36,568 nt of DNA from Plakobranchus ocellatus (taxonomy: Eukaryota; Mollusca; Gastropoda; Plakobranchidae): assembly GCA_019648995.1 (NCBI GenBank), contig BLXT01004484.1, positions 766,930 to 803,497 of the forward strand, in the 5' to 3' direction. A program made the translations under genes and the position numbers. This document shows, piece by piece, positions 1 to 10,325 of the stretch (the first letter of the stretch is position 1; the number at the start of each line of letters is the position of its first letter). The notes beneath the pieces were generated by a model. That model did no database searches. It worked only from the letters and a program-made list of their open reading frames with translations, and had not been told where the DNA came from.

Positions 1-183
1 GAAGGAAGAGCCTTCTATGTTGAGTTCTAATTTAATTGAGATTCAAAACTTCTGAGATGACTTCTCACTACGGTCGTCTTTGTTGAACCCTACTCTTCCG
101 TTAATTTTCCAGTAATCTCAAGTGAGAGCAGAATAAAATGCACATTCAAATGACGAAGTAAGAAGTACATTAAGGCACTAAGA
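1..183 (-). other. Probable 3'UTR of the ependymin-like gene
   Basis: This sequence follows the stop codon on the minus strand. No AATAAA is visible on the minus strand, so the poly(A) site probably lies beyond the window edge. Confidence 0.4.
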
Positions 184-417
184 TTATACTTGAATGTCAA
201 TAGTCTTACCATCGTCATTGTCGTCGAAAACATAGGCGAGAGCGGGTGAATCATTGACATACAGGGCGAGGAACACGAGCTCACAGTCATCTCCTGAGTC
301 AAGTTGCCATGTCTTAAAGTCAACAACACCGACTGGAATATCGAAGCTACTCAGAGGCTCACTGCCCGGGATCGTCACCGTGGGCACAAGGCCAGCAGGA
401 GGGACACCGCCAAACGA
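184..417 (-). CDS. Secreted ependymin-related-like protein, exon 2 (C-terminal half)
   Basis: The acceptor TTTCCACTCCAG lies just before 417. The exon then reads 77 codons in phase 0 to a TAA at 184-186, beginning SFGGVPPAGLVP and ending KTIDIQV. The start (GVPPAG), the middle (IPGSEPLSSF then DFKTWQL) and a single Cys in DDCEL fit the C-terminal half of ependymin-related proteins. There, a Pro-rich turn leads to a Gly-Ser strand, an aromatic-Trp strand and a late Cys. The composition is acidic near the C-terminus (DDNDDG), reminiscent of the calcium-binding tendency reported for fish ependymin, though no defined calcium motif is visible. The single potential N-glycosylation site (NDS) is followed by Pro and is unlikely to be used. 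A small intermediate exon in the 1.4-kb intron cannot be excluded, but the two exons already join in frame. Confidence 0.68.
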   Translation of the reverse strand, partial: SFGGVPPAGLVPTVTIPGSEPLSSFDIPVGVVDFKTWQLDSGDDCELVFLALYVNDSPALAYVFDDNDDGKTIDIQV

Positions 418-636
418 CTGGAGTGGAAAGGGTTGAAAAGAAATGCAAACAACATTGAATGAAAAGATAAATTCTTAAGGAATAAAAAATGTTACTCTGT
501 TATATTTTTGTAATGCTTCTACCCTCTGATGATAAGCTTTTGTTTGTAGTCTTTTCCTCATAAAAACAAGTTTGTCACAGCAGGTCTCAAAAGAAATTAT
601 TCCAGAAAAGAAAAAAAATGTCAAAAGTGACTTTTC

Positions 637-752
637 TGTCTATCTATCTATCTATCTATCCATCCATCCTACCGTCTGTCCATCTACCCATCTATTCATC
701 CCTCTTTCTATCTTCCTATTTTTTATCCATCCATCTTTTTCTCTCTAGGTCC

Positions 753-828
<76 letters not shown>

Positions 829-829
829 T
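637..829. repeat. Compound (CTAT)n microsatellite
   Basis: Two CTAT tracts (about 638-661, and a longer one at about 752-829 with ~19 copies) flank a degraded CCAT/CTTT stretch. The plus-strand reading frame across it (Tyr-Leu-Ser-Ile repeats) is an artefact of the tetranucleotide repeat. Confidence 0.95.
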
Positions 830-884
830 TATATAGTCCTTGTTTAAATTCTTTAACTGTTCTTAGTTTCATTAATCTTAACTT

Positions 885-920
885 TATATATATTATATAT
901 ATATATATATATATATCTTC

Positions 921-980
<60 letters not shown>
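885..980. repeat. Compound (TA)n-(CT)n-(TA)n microsatellite
   Basis: TA tracts at about 885-916 and 947-980 flank a CT tract at about 920-946. Cruciform-prone and probably length-variable. Confidence 0.95.
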
Positions 981-982
<2 letters not shown>

Positions 983-1816
983 TTCTTTCCCTTTCTCCCC
1001 TCTCTCTTTACTTTCCATGGTCACGTGATGTGATTAGTTTTTCAGTCTTTGGTAAGTATGGGCTTATGGAATTTACTTTACTCTTTTCGTGCGAGCCTCT
1101 TTTTTTTTGACAGCATTTCTTATTATTCAATCAGTAAAAAAAAAAAAAGGTCTACTGCAAAGAAATATATTGGTCATGATAAAGCATACTGGGCATAAAC
1201 TCACAAACTCGGACAACATGAATCACAGAATCCAGTTGTTTTGTTTGCTGTAAAATATTTTTAAAAATGCTTTGGTACTATGTCCAGGGATTATAATTTT
1301 ATTTACTTGTTCTCACAAGACAAAGCACCATTTTTAAATCAGTCAACCTTTGAAGATACTGACAACAACCTAGTCTTAGCACGGAATGATGACCTGCTGT
1401 TGGATGCAGTGGTAATATCATTATTAAGTGAGTCCCGGTAATGAAAATAGGAAAGTGCTAAATGAGGTCAACAAGGGGATAGTCACACATTGTTAACATT
1501 GAGAAAGTAAAAAAAAAAAAGACTGAATTTAAACAAAAAGAGGTCCACCTGTCTCGCGATAATAAATTTAAAAAAGGAAACTCACTAAGAAGCAAATAAA
1601 AAATATTATTTCAAGAAATCAGTGCTGAGAAAAACAGGGTTAAAACTTGCTGACAAAAAAAAATAATTTGTGGATAATGTTTGCCTGTGCCTAGTCCGTA
1701 TCTGATTGATGATATATTCTAGAAAAGGGAAAAAAACGCACAAAAGAAGAGAGGAAAAATGAAAATGTTAAAACAGTGGTTTGTACTTCAAGTTAGACTT
1801 GCAGGTAAGGAATTAC

Positions 1817-2092
1817 CTTCACATCATCATTTTCATAGTAAGTGCAGCTGCCGTCTTCCGCGGTTATGTACACCCTGCCATTTGCAAAGTCTAGTAGAGT
1901 GAACTCTGAGGTTGCTCCAACGTTTTTCATTAGAAAAGCTCTGATGTTGGCATTGTAGGTAGTTTTTACTGGTCCAAAGTTGATAGCATCGAAAGTGTCT
2001 GCTGTGAAACTTTGCGGGTCGCAAAATTCTTCCGCTCCAAGAACAGAAGCGAACAGGGCGGTGGCTGCGATGAAGGCAGAGATAAGCTGCAT
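1817..2092 (-). CDS. Secreted ependymin-related-like protein, exon 1 (signal peptide and N-terminal half)
   Basis: The ATG at 2092 opens 92 codons ending at a donor, GTGAAG|GTAATT, at 1817/1816 (phase 0). Residues 1-20 are a clear signal peptide: MQL, a hydrophobic Ile/Ala/Leu core, then VLGA, with likely cleavage before EEFCDP. The mature part has a Cys-x-Pro near its start, then a segment reading FANGRVYITAEDGSCTYY. This recalls the ependymin family pattern of an N-terminal Cys-x-x-Pro, a short strand with an aromatic/Gly-Arg turn, and a Cys. Joined to 184-417 it gives 169 aa, somewhat short for the family (about 200). Ependymin-related proteins are secreted or lysosomal and have a hydrophobic ligand pocket. 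The family call comes from motif order only; another small secreted family is possible. That the gene is real is well supported by the signal peptide, TATA box and in-phase splice sites. Confidence 0.75.
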
Positions 2093-2175
2093 TATGTTGA
2101 TAGTTTGATCGTGATCAGGATGCTCAGGGTGACTTAGAAGCTGAGTAGATTGTCGATAAACGAACTTGTAAGAAA

Positions 2176-2183
2176 CTTTTATA
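2176..2183 (-). promoter_or_regulatory. TATA box of the ependymin-like gene
   Basis: The minus strand reads CCTATAAAAGTTTC here, a near-ideal TATA element about 85 nt upstream of the ATG at 2092. Initiation some 30 nt downstream would give a 5'UTR of roughly 55-60 nt. A pyrimidine-rich CTACTCAGCTTC sequence there could act as initiator. TATA promoters are typical of strongly regulated, tissue-specific secreted-protein genes. Confidence 0.6.
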
Positions 2184-3920
2184 GGCTGTGGTTGTTATGT
2201 CAAATGATATATAAAAATTTATCGGAAAATCGTGCAAGGCAAATCTTATCTTTCGTTTCATGACAAAGATCAAAAAGCGTAGATCTAGTATTTTTGCGTT
2301 GTTGACAACTTGATTCTGTCCTGTTTGAGGCAAATTTTGTTGAGTCATTACCGTAAATTTGTTTTCTTATGATATAGATACATTACTCATATAAGACGGG
2401 AAAAAAATTATCAAATGGATATTTTTTTTGTTGTTGAACGATACTAATACTATTTTTAAGCTTACTCCCATGTCTTAATCGGCCAAAAGTGTTACAGTTC
2501 CGAAAACCTTAAATTTTCCAAAGCGATATATTTCGAAATCTATGCTAATTAAGAAGTTCTCTTTCTCGACGAGTAGTGGCTAGCTTTTCCAATTTGAAAC
2601 CTTTCATTAATTATTTCTGCCTCCACGAAATCGCCATTAATCTGGCTGAAAGTAGTGCAAAATTTTCCAGTTCATCAGCTTCATGTATTCCAATTAAAGT
2701 TTCTTCACATAGGACGATGGTGTTGGTCTCCGAATTTTCGCATCGTTTTTGACCATACCAAACAGTCCTTCTAAATGTCCCGGCAATTGGCTATAATTTG
2801 TATATAGTAACCAGCAGTACACACACTTCTTCACACAGTTTAAATATGAGTGCCTTAGTTCCACGGTCATAAAGTTGTTTCCGACCTTTCTCAGCAAGTT
2901 TTAGCTTCTTTGATAGCTTGATGAAAACAGCCGCGTATAGTCTCCTCAATTTACCACCGCTAGAATGGTATGCGACACCGCTCCTTTATTGCATTTCAAA
3001 CCGAGAGTCTCCCGTCTCTCCTCTAGCATCTCGGGTGACATAAAGCGCCTTACCATTCCAATTGTTTTTGCTCGTCTGCAGTGAATATCTTTCAAAAGAT
3101 AACCTTTTTCTTCCTGAAATTATTTCTTCTTCTACTTCCTGAATCGGTACATATTTCAGGATCCGCCGAAAAAATGAGACAAGTAAATTTTTCATTTGAA
3201 GACGTACCTAGTGTCTAACTTCTCTGAAACTGCTATGTCATTATTATATAGCATCAAAAGCATTCAAGCTGACAAACGAAACCAGGGACACTGTTCCCTT
3301 TGTGTAAGAGAAATGCGTGGCAAACTTCACACGCCAGGGACGTTAAAGGACAAAAACTTGCGCCATGAAGTGTCAGCTTTTTATAAATGAGTACACAAAC
3401 GGCGCAGCTATGATGATTGTAGGAATAACCTGATCCATTTACTGGAGAAGTACGAGAACTTGCACGGCAATACACAGGTTTCGTAAAATAAGGAAGCTCA
3501 CTGTCCTTGGCAGACAGTATGATGAGTTCAATTATATGAATCTCTTTGTAAAAATTATTTCATATAACAAAACATAGTACATACAGTAGTGTCTGAAGGA
3601 AAAAAGGCGCTTAATTGCAATAATTCATTTTTTATCAAGTTTGGACGAATTGACTTCGACCGTCACTTTTTCGGGAAAAATTGCAACACGAAGGTCATAG
3701 CAACATAAGCGATAAGGAAGTTCAAAAGGAAGATATTTTTTTTTATTATAAGATGTGTGCGTCCTTACCATTCTGGTTTTCTGTAACTTTTTATCGCTTT
3801 TTTCCCTCTTCGTGTTCTTTGGTCAAAAACATATCCCCAAAATTATAAGACATAATTTTTCTTTTTCGTTTATGTTTAATTGATTTTTCTTTATGTTTTT
3901 GAACTCGAGTCTGAACAAAG
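2184..3920. other. Intergenic, CpG-normal, no recognised gene
   Basis: Several short minus-strand frames (60-75 codons at 2694-2897, 2986-3195 and 3254-3475) have more balanced composition than their surroundings but are broken by stops. I recognise no domain in them. A decayed coding sequence, for example an old transposon gene, around 2.6-3.5 kb is possible but not demonstrable. Confidence 0.4.
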
Positions 3921-4073
3921 AGATTATTAAAATCTGCTCTATCATCATGATAATGGACAGAACTTCTATCCATTACCATGATGATGAAGCAGATTCTAAT
4001 TATGCTCCATCATCATGATAATGGATAGAAGTTTTGTCCATTATCATGATGATAGAGCAGATTTTAATTATCT
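3921..4073. repeat. Nested palindrome: two tandem ~68-bp self-complementary units
   Basis: The arm 3921-3990 is complementary to 4004-4073 over 70 bp with about 4 mismatches and a 13-nt centre. Each arm is itself a palindrome: ATCATCATGATAATGGA pairs with TCCATTACCATGATGAT. The same sequence recurs with a 68-bp period (3941 and 4009). It may be a duplicated palindromic MITE or a cruciform satellite seed. No coding content. Confidence 0.9.
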
Positions 4074-4889
4074 ATATTAGAAGAAAAGTTCAAAGCAGAC
4101 AGAAGTAAAGGTTGTTAATGCGGAAAAATAAATTCAATGTGCAATGTCGGCAATTCAAATTACATTGCATCTCTTTATGAGATGGTGAAAAATGTGACGC
4201 TATCATCGCACATTTTTTTGAGGCAAAGACACACTTCAACAGGCGCACCTAATGCTATAGAACCCACCTCGAATGCTGCCTGGACACACACCAAAGGCTT
4301 TACTCCTACGTTTAACGTTGGCAAGTGTGTATATATCTAAATCTTTCCTTTTTTTTTTTAATTCTGTTTGTGTGTGGGAGAGGGAGGAGGAAGAATGTTT
4401 GGGGGCAAAGGAGATTATCCATTCCAGACTATGTAGCTGTATTTTTGCGTGCCATAAAATGCTAAGGCGAAGAATTACCATTTACAACTTCATTAAATTT
4501 TATGCACACAGAAAAATCTTAACTTGAACTTAAAGTACTTACAATACACTGGTGATAAGTAATCGATTTTATTTTATTTTTTTTTTCTTTGTTAATCAAT
4601 GTGACTCGAAATTTGGCACTTGCAAACGCAAAAGTAGCTAAAAAATTTTTTGTAATTAAATTTGTGATATTTCTTTATCATTTTTTTTCATTTGAATGTT
4701 TTGTTACATAGCAGGCAAAGGACAATCTTCAAAAATTATGCACCACCTCCTTTTTTAGAAAGAGAGCATTACAATAGAAGCGATTTTTTTTTTCGCTCTT
4801 GTAATACTATTTTAAATTTAAATACTTGAAAATGGCAAGTGAATAAACCCGTTTTCAGGCAGATATTTTTGGATAAGCTCCTCTGAAAA
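4074..4889. other. Intergenic, no recognised gene
   Basis: AT-rich with poly-T runs at about 4347 and 4570. Short frames on both strands at 4137-4527 overlap each other and show no recognisable protein pattern. Confidence 0.4.
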
Positions 4890-4990
4890 GCAACGGCGGC
4901 TCGTGGGTGTGAGCGTTGGTTGGACATACCCTTTATTGACGGAGTCCCCGGTGGGGGTTCAGATCCCACTCCCAGTCTCTTAATCCCTAA
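4890..4990 (+). mobile_element. tRNA-derived SINE head (candidate)
   Basis: GGCTCGTGGGTGTGAGCGTTGG resembles a degraded tRNA D-arm/A-box region (usual form TGGCTCAGTGGGTAGAGCG). GGGGGTTCAGATCCCACTCCC, some 45 nt later, resembles a B box (GGTTCGAATCCC) with one inserted base inside a T-arm. Order and spacing fit a tRNA-derived SINE on the plus strand. It is too degraded to be a functional tRNA, and the 3' limit is undefined. Confidence 0.5.
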
Positions 4991-5790
4991 TTTTTCCTCT
5001 AGGCTCCTTACGCAAAATGAATGCCGCAAAATATCGTCTATTGTGCTCATTACCACAAATTTTGCAAGTTCTGTCGGTTGATGTTGAACTCGATTGATCA
5101 GGAGCCTTTTGAAATCATTTTGGCCTACATTTAGAAATCATTACCTAGATGATCACGACTGGCAAAGCTTAAAATGAAAATTGAAATGGAGATCAGCAGC
5201 CTCGATAAAAATATTCACACAGAAAAAATTGCATGAGAAAATAACTTACTGCCTTCATACGTGTTTTTCATTTGTAAACACAAGTCATGTATAACAAAGT
5301 ATTGGCAACATGTTAACAACAGCAGCAAAAACAACAACACAACAAAAAAATTATATTTTTAAATTTTATCATGATTATTGATAGTTATTGGCCAATTTTT
5401 AGAATATTTTTAACATATTTTATGCATTTCGTTCATTTTGGTAGAGAAGATGGTGATTGGATGTTTTGTTTTTTTGTTTTTGTGTGTTTTTAAATAATAA
5501 TTATTATTGTATTAATATTTATGACAACTAAATCACAACAACAATAGTGAGAGGAGGAGGAGGAGGAGAAGGAGGAAAAGGAGAAAAGAATATTCAATAG
5601 GCCAATGGGTATACACTTTCAAACTTCGATCATGTCTTTATTCCTTATTAACATTAAAACTATTTTTTTTATTAATTAATTCATTAAATTTTACTTTTTT
5701 ATGAAAACTGATTATTGTTAATACAATGAAAGATTTTACGTAAACATAACAAAATAAAAGGCCTAGTTTTATTGAAAGCACAGGTTTTTT
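4991..5790. other. Intergenic; AT-rich with a GGA-rich tract
   Basis: No gene recognised. A short polypurine GAGGAGGAGG tract lies at about 5547-5588; the remainder is A/T-rich with homopolymer runs. Confidence 0.45.
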
Positions 5791-7486
5791 CATAAAATTC
5801 GGCAACGATGAGAGCAAACAATGCAAGGACCAACCATAGAAACTTATCGCGAAAGGAAATTTTTCTATCGCTTTTTGCTCTACTATGGCCGCGCTGCCAT
5901 AAAAATCTCAGCAAACATGTCTAAAGCACCATTCAGTGTTGTTAATGTTATTCTTGAACTCTTCTTCATGACCAAAGCATTGGCTCGTTTGTTTCCACAT
6001 ATTTAATTTTAAATCTTTTCATTTCATTTTAAAGTCCTTTACACGGGTAAGATTGGCAATTTTTGGCTGAAAATCCTAGAAGTTCGTTCCAAACCTTCAA
6101 TTTGATCGACTTCAACTCGGACACATCGAGAAGAATGTTATTTCTTTTCCATGTCGATACAGTTAAGTTGAAGGACACTAATAAATAACTCGAATGGCCA
6201 CAGTTAGTTTCGGTTGTAGCAAAGCATCTTCTTAATAAAATTACGCTTTTTTTCCTACTCATTTTGGAACCGACAGGCATTCCACACGTCGGAAGACACT
6301 CAACAAATACATTGGGGATGTACTTTTATCGGTTTCTTCATAAAATTCAATAGCGGGTAAAGCAAAAAATTCAAGACGTAATCATAGAAATCCTTTCACT
6401 TCATCGCAATGGGGAATTTTATCGCTTTTGGCACTTTTACAGACGCGCTTCCACAAAAATCTTGACAAGTGCAAGCCTAAAAAAATCATACCACGTTATT
6501 CTTGCATTCTGTTTCATGACCAAAGCATCTAATCATTTTTTCCATACAATAACATGTTATCATTTCATTTTGAACTCATTTACTTGAACAAAATCGGCAA
6601 TTTTTCGCTGAAACACTAGTCTAAAAACAGGTGGAAGCCTCAACTTTGATTGCTTTTAGCTCGAAGAGAACCAGGAGAATTTTTAACTTTCTTTTCCATA
6701 TCGATAAGAGTAAGGTTGAAAGACCTATTTAATAACTCAAATGGCCAGTTACATCTCAAATCCACGATTTAGTTTCGATGGTTGCAAAGCTTAAGCATCT
6801 TTTTAATAAAATTTCGCGCTTTCTCTTAACTTATTTTGGAAACAGTAGGCATTCCACACGTCGGAGTCGCTAAAAAAAGTAAAATACATTAGGCATGTGG
6901 TTTTTATCCAAAGCAAAAGATTCTTCGTAAAATTCCTTACCTAGAGAGCAAAAAATGCCACACGTATTGAAAGCTGATCGCTTCATCGCGATGCGGAAAT
7001 TTCTTGAACTTATCGCTTTTTGCTCTTTTACTGACAGGCTTTCATAACAATTTGAGCAAACCCATGCCTAAAACACCATACACAGATGTTATTCTTGAAC
7101 CATAATTTATGACCAAAGCATGAGATCGTTTGCCTCCATACATTTGACTTTTTTATTCAATTTTAAAGTCATTTACACGTGAAAAATCGGCAATATTGGC
7201 CGAAAATTCAACCTAAAAGCTCGTTGCAAGCTTTGATTTCGACCGCCTTTAGCTCGGGCACAACTAGAGTAGAAGAATGTTAAATTTTCTTCCACATATC
7301 GATTCGATAGAGTAAGTTTCAAATACACTATAACTGAAATTGCAAGCCACAGTTTAAAAAAAAAACCGCGAGCAATAAAGCCTGTTTTTCGTAGAATTTC
7401 GGACATTGTCTTACCCTTTTTGGATACGACAGACATTGGAAACGTCGGAAGACGGTAAAATGCGTCGAAGATATGGTTTTTAATGT
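5791..7486. repeat. Three tandem copies of a ~550-590 bp satellite-like unit
   Basis: Aligning on CATAAAATTC (5791), CATAAAATTC (6339) and CGTAAAATTC (6926) gives units of about 548, 587 and 560 bp. Each unit holds, in the same order: a CTTTTTGCTC/TTTTGGCAC segment; ATGACCAAAGCAT (about 5968, 6518 and 7108); a CGGCAAT...CTGAAA segment; a CTCG segment; TCCATRTCGAT; and ACGTCGGA (about 6287, 6857 and 7440). The copies are diverged and contain indels. No frame runs through a unit, so the repeat looks non-coding. It is CpG-bearing, unlike the DNA beyond 9.5 kb. Confidence 0.85.
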
Positions 7487-7706
7487 TTTGTTTATACAAC
7501 AGTTATCACTCAGGAGATGAAAAAAGAGAGTTCATTGATGTAATTTTTTATTTATTATTGGGTAATATTTCACTACAAGCAGCTGGGTTGTTTTTTTTTT
7601 TTTAAATTCTTTTACAGTGTCGAAAATATGCCGAGCAAATACGATTGTTTGTGTACTCATTTTCATGAAATATTTTGTGTTCGTCTACAGTTGATTTCCT
7701 ATGGAA

Positions 7707-7710
<4 letters not shown>

Positions 7711-7765
<55 letters not shown>

Positions 7766-7766
7766 T
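7711..7766. repeat. (AG)n microsatellite
   Basis: Almost uninterrupted AG dinucleotide run with one AT interruption near 7748. Confidence 0.95.
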
Positions 7767-7886
7767 GCAATGCCAATAGAAAAATGAGTCGGTGACTAAT
7801 TATGTTTCTTTTTGCAGAACTGTTTGAAAAATTGTCACAGTTAATGTGAACTTTAAAAATCTTTAAAAAATTTTCGTTTTTCTTTT

Positions 7887-8245
7887 AAGTTTAAGGAGAG
7901 TGTGCGAAAAGGGAAGTGGGGGGGGTGGAGTAGGACTCGGAGGATGACATGGATGACATGGATGAAGTGGCGAAAAATAATGGGACATTAAAGAGGCATT
8001 GTAAATTGAGAAGGCGAGAAGATGTAAAAGGAAAACTAAAGGGGTGAAGGCGAAAAGAGGGCCTAAGCAGAAGAGGCGAATGATTAAGATTAGGGATGAA
8101 AAAGAAAATAGGAGAAACTGTGATAAGACTTTCCCAGGAGAACATGTGAAAAAAGAAAGCAAAGAATAGGAAAGGGAAAAGGCAGAAAAGTGGAGTGGAG
8201 GAAGTTGGTATTTAAGAGGTAGAGCAAGGAAAGAGAAGACGAAGC
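7887..8245. other. Purine-rich (G/A) tract on the plus strand
   Basis: About 350 nt dominated by A and G, including GGGAAGTGGGGGGGGTGGAG and a repeated GATGACATG. The long minus-strand open frames here (up to 145 codons, rich in Ser, Leu, Pro and Phe) result from the pyrimidine bias of the complement. They are not credible proteins. Confidence 0.7.
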
Positions 8246-9361
8246 AGGGGTAGAACTGGAGAAGCACTGACGGCAGACACATTGGAACTTGTGCAATCAT
8301 TAGTGCAGGTACAATAACCCGTAGTACATGTCATGTAGTTGTAGAATGCAATTTCAACATAGGTTGAAAACGTCGAGGGTGAACATTTCAGGTCCATAAC
8401 CAATCCAACAGTTGTGAGAAGAGGTGGTGGACATGTATTTTAAATTTATAAAAAAAGAAAAAAGAAAAAGAAAAAAAAAGAAAAGGATGTATCCGATCAT
8501 TAGCTCTCCGTTTCAACTTTCATAGTTTAAAAAAAAAAAAGCAAGTTTCTTTGTTTCGAGAATTTTTGCGAAACCTCGAGATTTGTCTGCGCGTTTAAAC
8601 AAACCGTTATAAAATTAACCTGTTCTGAATTTTTGTACGCAGAACATGCACATTAATTTGAAATTGAATTTTGTCTGCCCGACTGATTTTTTACACTCCT
8701 TAATATAAGGACAAGCTATATAGTGGGTTTACAGGGTGGCCATAATTCGAGGGATGTCAGTGTGTGTCATTTCAAGAATTATTGGCAATTGCTAACATCA
8801 TCGATGCATGAAGTGACAATAAATCTCTGGTAAAGAATATTACTTTCTTCTCTTTTTATCAAAATTTATTTCTCTGCATATCATACCTAAATCCTATTCC
8901 TATTGAACTTTCGACACACTAGATTTTTTATATTATCTCGTTCCACTTTTTCCGTTCCGAATTACATTGATGAAGAAAACCTGTGCATCCAAACATGAGA
9001 GACTGATAGTAAGAAGCATATTTGACATGATCATATTACAGCCATAAAAATGCCCTTTTAATATGCTGTTTCTATGGCCATCACAAGAAAATACACAGAA
9101 TTGAAAATTTTAGAGACAATGACATATCAATTATGAAATATGTGTGTGTTTTTTAATTTCCTTTTTGATTCAGTCCGTGTGGTATTTTTTTCTTTGTATT
9201 GATAAACATGAAATGAACGTTAAAATGTATAGACCGAAACGTAGACTTGTTTATGCCAAATAGCTTATTCACAATAAAGGCCAGCCAAACTTTTTGGTCA
9301 CACTCAGATAGACATTGGAAGCGAGGTTAAAATCTAGATCTATATTACTTCACTACAGGTA
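8246..9361. other. Intergenic, no recognised gene
   Basis: Mixed-composition sequence with poly-A runs near 8453-8485 and 8530. No coding, RNA-gene or repeat signal beyond these was seen. Confidence 0.45.
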
Positions 9362-9535
9362 TCAGAGCAAGATCATTAGCCATTGCGATAACAACCTTTC
9401 CCCTCCTCCCTCTTTCCTCCCTAATGCAATTGAGGTATAAACATCAATTGGTTTGGCCCAGCCTGGGATCGAACCTCGGACCTCTGACTGGGTAGCCAAC
9501 TGCCCTACCAGATGAGCCACCAATCCAACCCTATA
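9362..9535 (-). mobile_element. tRNA-derived SINE, minus strand
   Basis: On the minus strand TGGCTCATCTGG (9508-9519) is an A-box-like element. GGTTCGATCCC (9465-9475) is a near-perfect B box about 33 nt downstream, the arrangement of a tRNA-derived RNA polymerase III promoter. The stretch TTGGTGGCTCATCTGGTAGG is followed by GGCAGTTGGC, like a tRNA head. The body then runs about 100 nt through a purine-rich stretch (AGGAGGGG) to roughly 9362. No intact tRNA fold with an aminoacyl stem was seen. The 3' end is approximate. Confidence 0.75.
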
Positions 9536-9659
9536 TAAAATTTTATTAGTTTTGAAAAAAAACTCTAAAGAATTTAATATAGTTCTCAAAACAACTTTAT
9601 TCCCTGCCAAGTAATGGCTCTGATGATTTGGAAAAACTACAATGCCTACAGAGATGTTC

Positions 9660-10043
9660 ATGATCTTCAACCTAACTGATCTGCATCACTAGGTGAATTT
9701 AGTTTTATTCTTTAATTTTTTTTTACCAATGCATGTTAATTATATCATAAGAAATAAAGTGTTGTGTTACATTAAACTGTATTTGCTCAGCCAATAAATT
9801 TAATTGCATTGAGTCTTTCAGCTGTTTCAACTGAATGGATTCCAAATTTCCAGTTAACCCCAATCCATTCAGTTCAAACAGCTGAAAGACTCAATGCAAT
9901 TAAATTTATTGGCTGAGCAAATACAGTTTAATGTAATAAAACAATTTATTTCTTATGATATAATTAACATGCATTGGTAAAAAAAAATTAAAGAATAAAA
10001 CTACATTCATCTAGTGATGCAGATCAGTTAGGTTGAAGATCAT
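9660..10043. mobile_element. Fold-back element with ~182-bp inverted arms
   Basis: 9660-9842 and 9862-10043 are inverted copies over about 182 bp at roughly 90% or better identity, with a 19-nt centre. The termini are TGATCTTCAACC and GGTTGAAGATCA, and both ends are flanked by TTCA, a possible 4-bp target duplication. The element has no coding capacity. It could be a non-autonomous fold-back/MITE, or two SINE-like units inserted head to head. The centre plus right arm recurs at 10326-10497. Confidence 0.85.
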
Positions 10044-10049
10044 TCAAAG

Positions 10050-10231
10050 TTCCTTCCTCAAATTAAAAAAAAAAAATCATTCTTAGGTGCCATCACCCCA
10101 CCTCACCATGTCTTCCCCCCCTTTCCCCCTTACACCCCTTTAAGGCAACACAGAGTTGTACCGATCAACTCATAATTTAAGACCACCAATTGCTATCCAA
10201 TAATCTGTCTCATGCATCAACTGATGGCAAT
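10050..10231 (+). repeat. Direct repeat copy 1 (~182 bp)
   Basis: Starts TTCCTTCCTCAAATTAAAA, contains TCATTCTTAGGTGCCATCAC and a C-rich tract, then ACAGAGTTGTACCGATCAAC, and ends CAACTGATGGCAAT. The same order occurs at 11869-12066 with small differences. It probably represents an interspersed repeat family. Confidence 0.9.
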
Positions 10232-10233
10232 AT

Positions 10234-10246
10234 TATAGGATTTTTG

Positions 10247-10303
<57 letters not shown>

Positions 10304-10321
10304 CACTACAAAAATCCTATA
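10234..10321. repeat. Palindrome with (GT)n/(TA)n core
   Basis: TATAGGATTTTTGTAGTGT pairs perfectly with ACACTACAAAAATCCTATA around a GT/TA microsatellite core. It sits directly after GGCAAT of the preceding repeat, where the sister copy at 12066 lacks it, so it looks inserted. TA dinucleotides at both ends fit a TA-targeting MITE. The plus-strand frame of Tyr-Ile repeats is spurious. Confidence 0.85.
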
Positions 10322-10325
10322 ACAG

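Larger units (their letters stand above)
418..1816 (-). other. Intron of the ependymin-like gene
   Basis: A 1.4-kb phase-0 intron running GT (1815-1816) to AG (418-419). It holds the CTAT and TA/CT microsatellites listed separately and otherwise AT-rich sequence without coding signal. Confidence 0.6.

Noticed and set aside
618..836. Tyr-Leu-Ser-Ile repeat protein
   Set aside because: Translation of a CTAT microsatellite.
2694..3475. Decayed transposase or reverse-transcriptase gene
   Set aside because: Several adjacent broken minus-strand frames look somewhat protein-like, but no catalytic motif was found.
7863..8300. 145-codon minus-strand open frame
   Set aside because: Lies on the pyrimidine-rich complement of a purine tract; Ser/Leu/Phe/Pro low-complexity content, and overlapping frames are also open.
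9455..9535. Functional tRNA gene
   Set aside because: A and B boxes are present, but no closed aminoacyl stem or clean anticodon arm is seen; it fits a SINE better.
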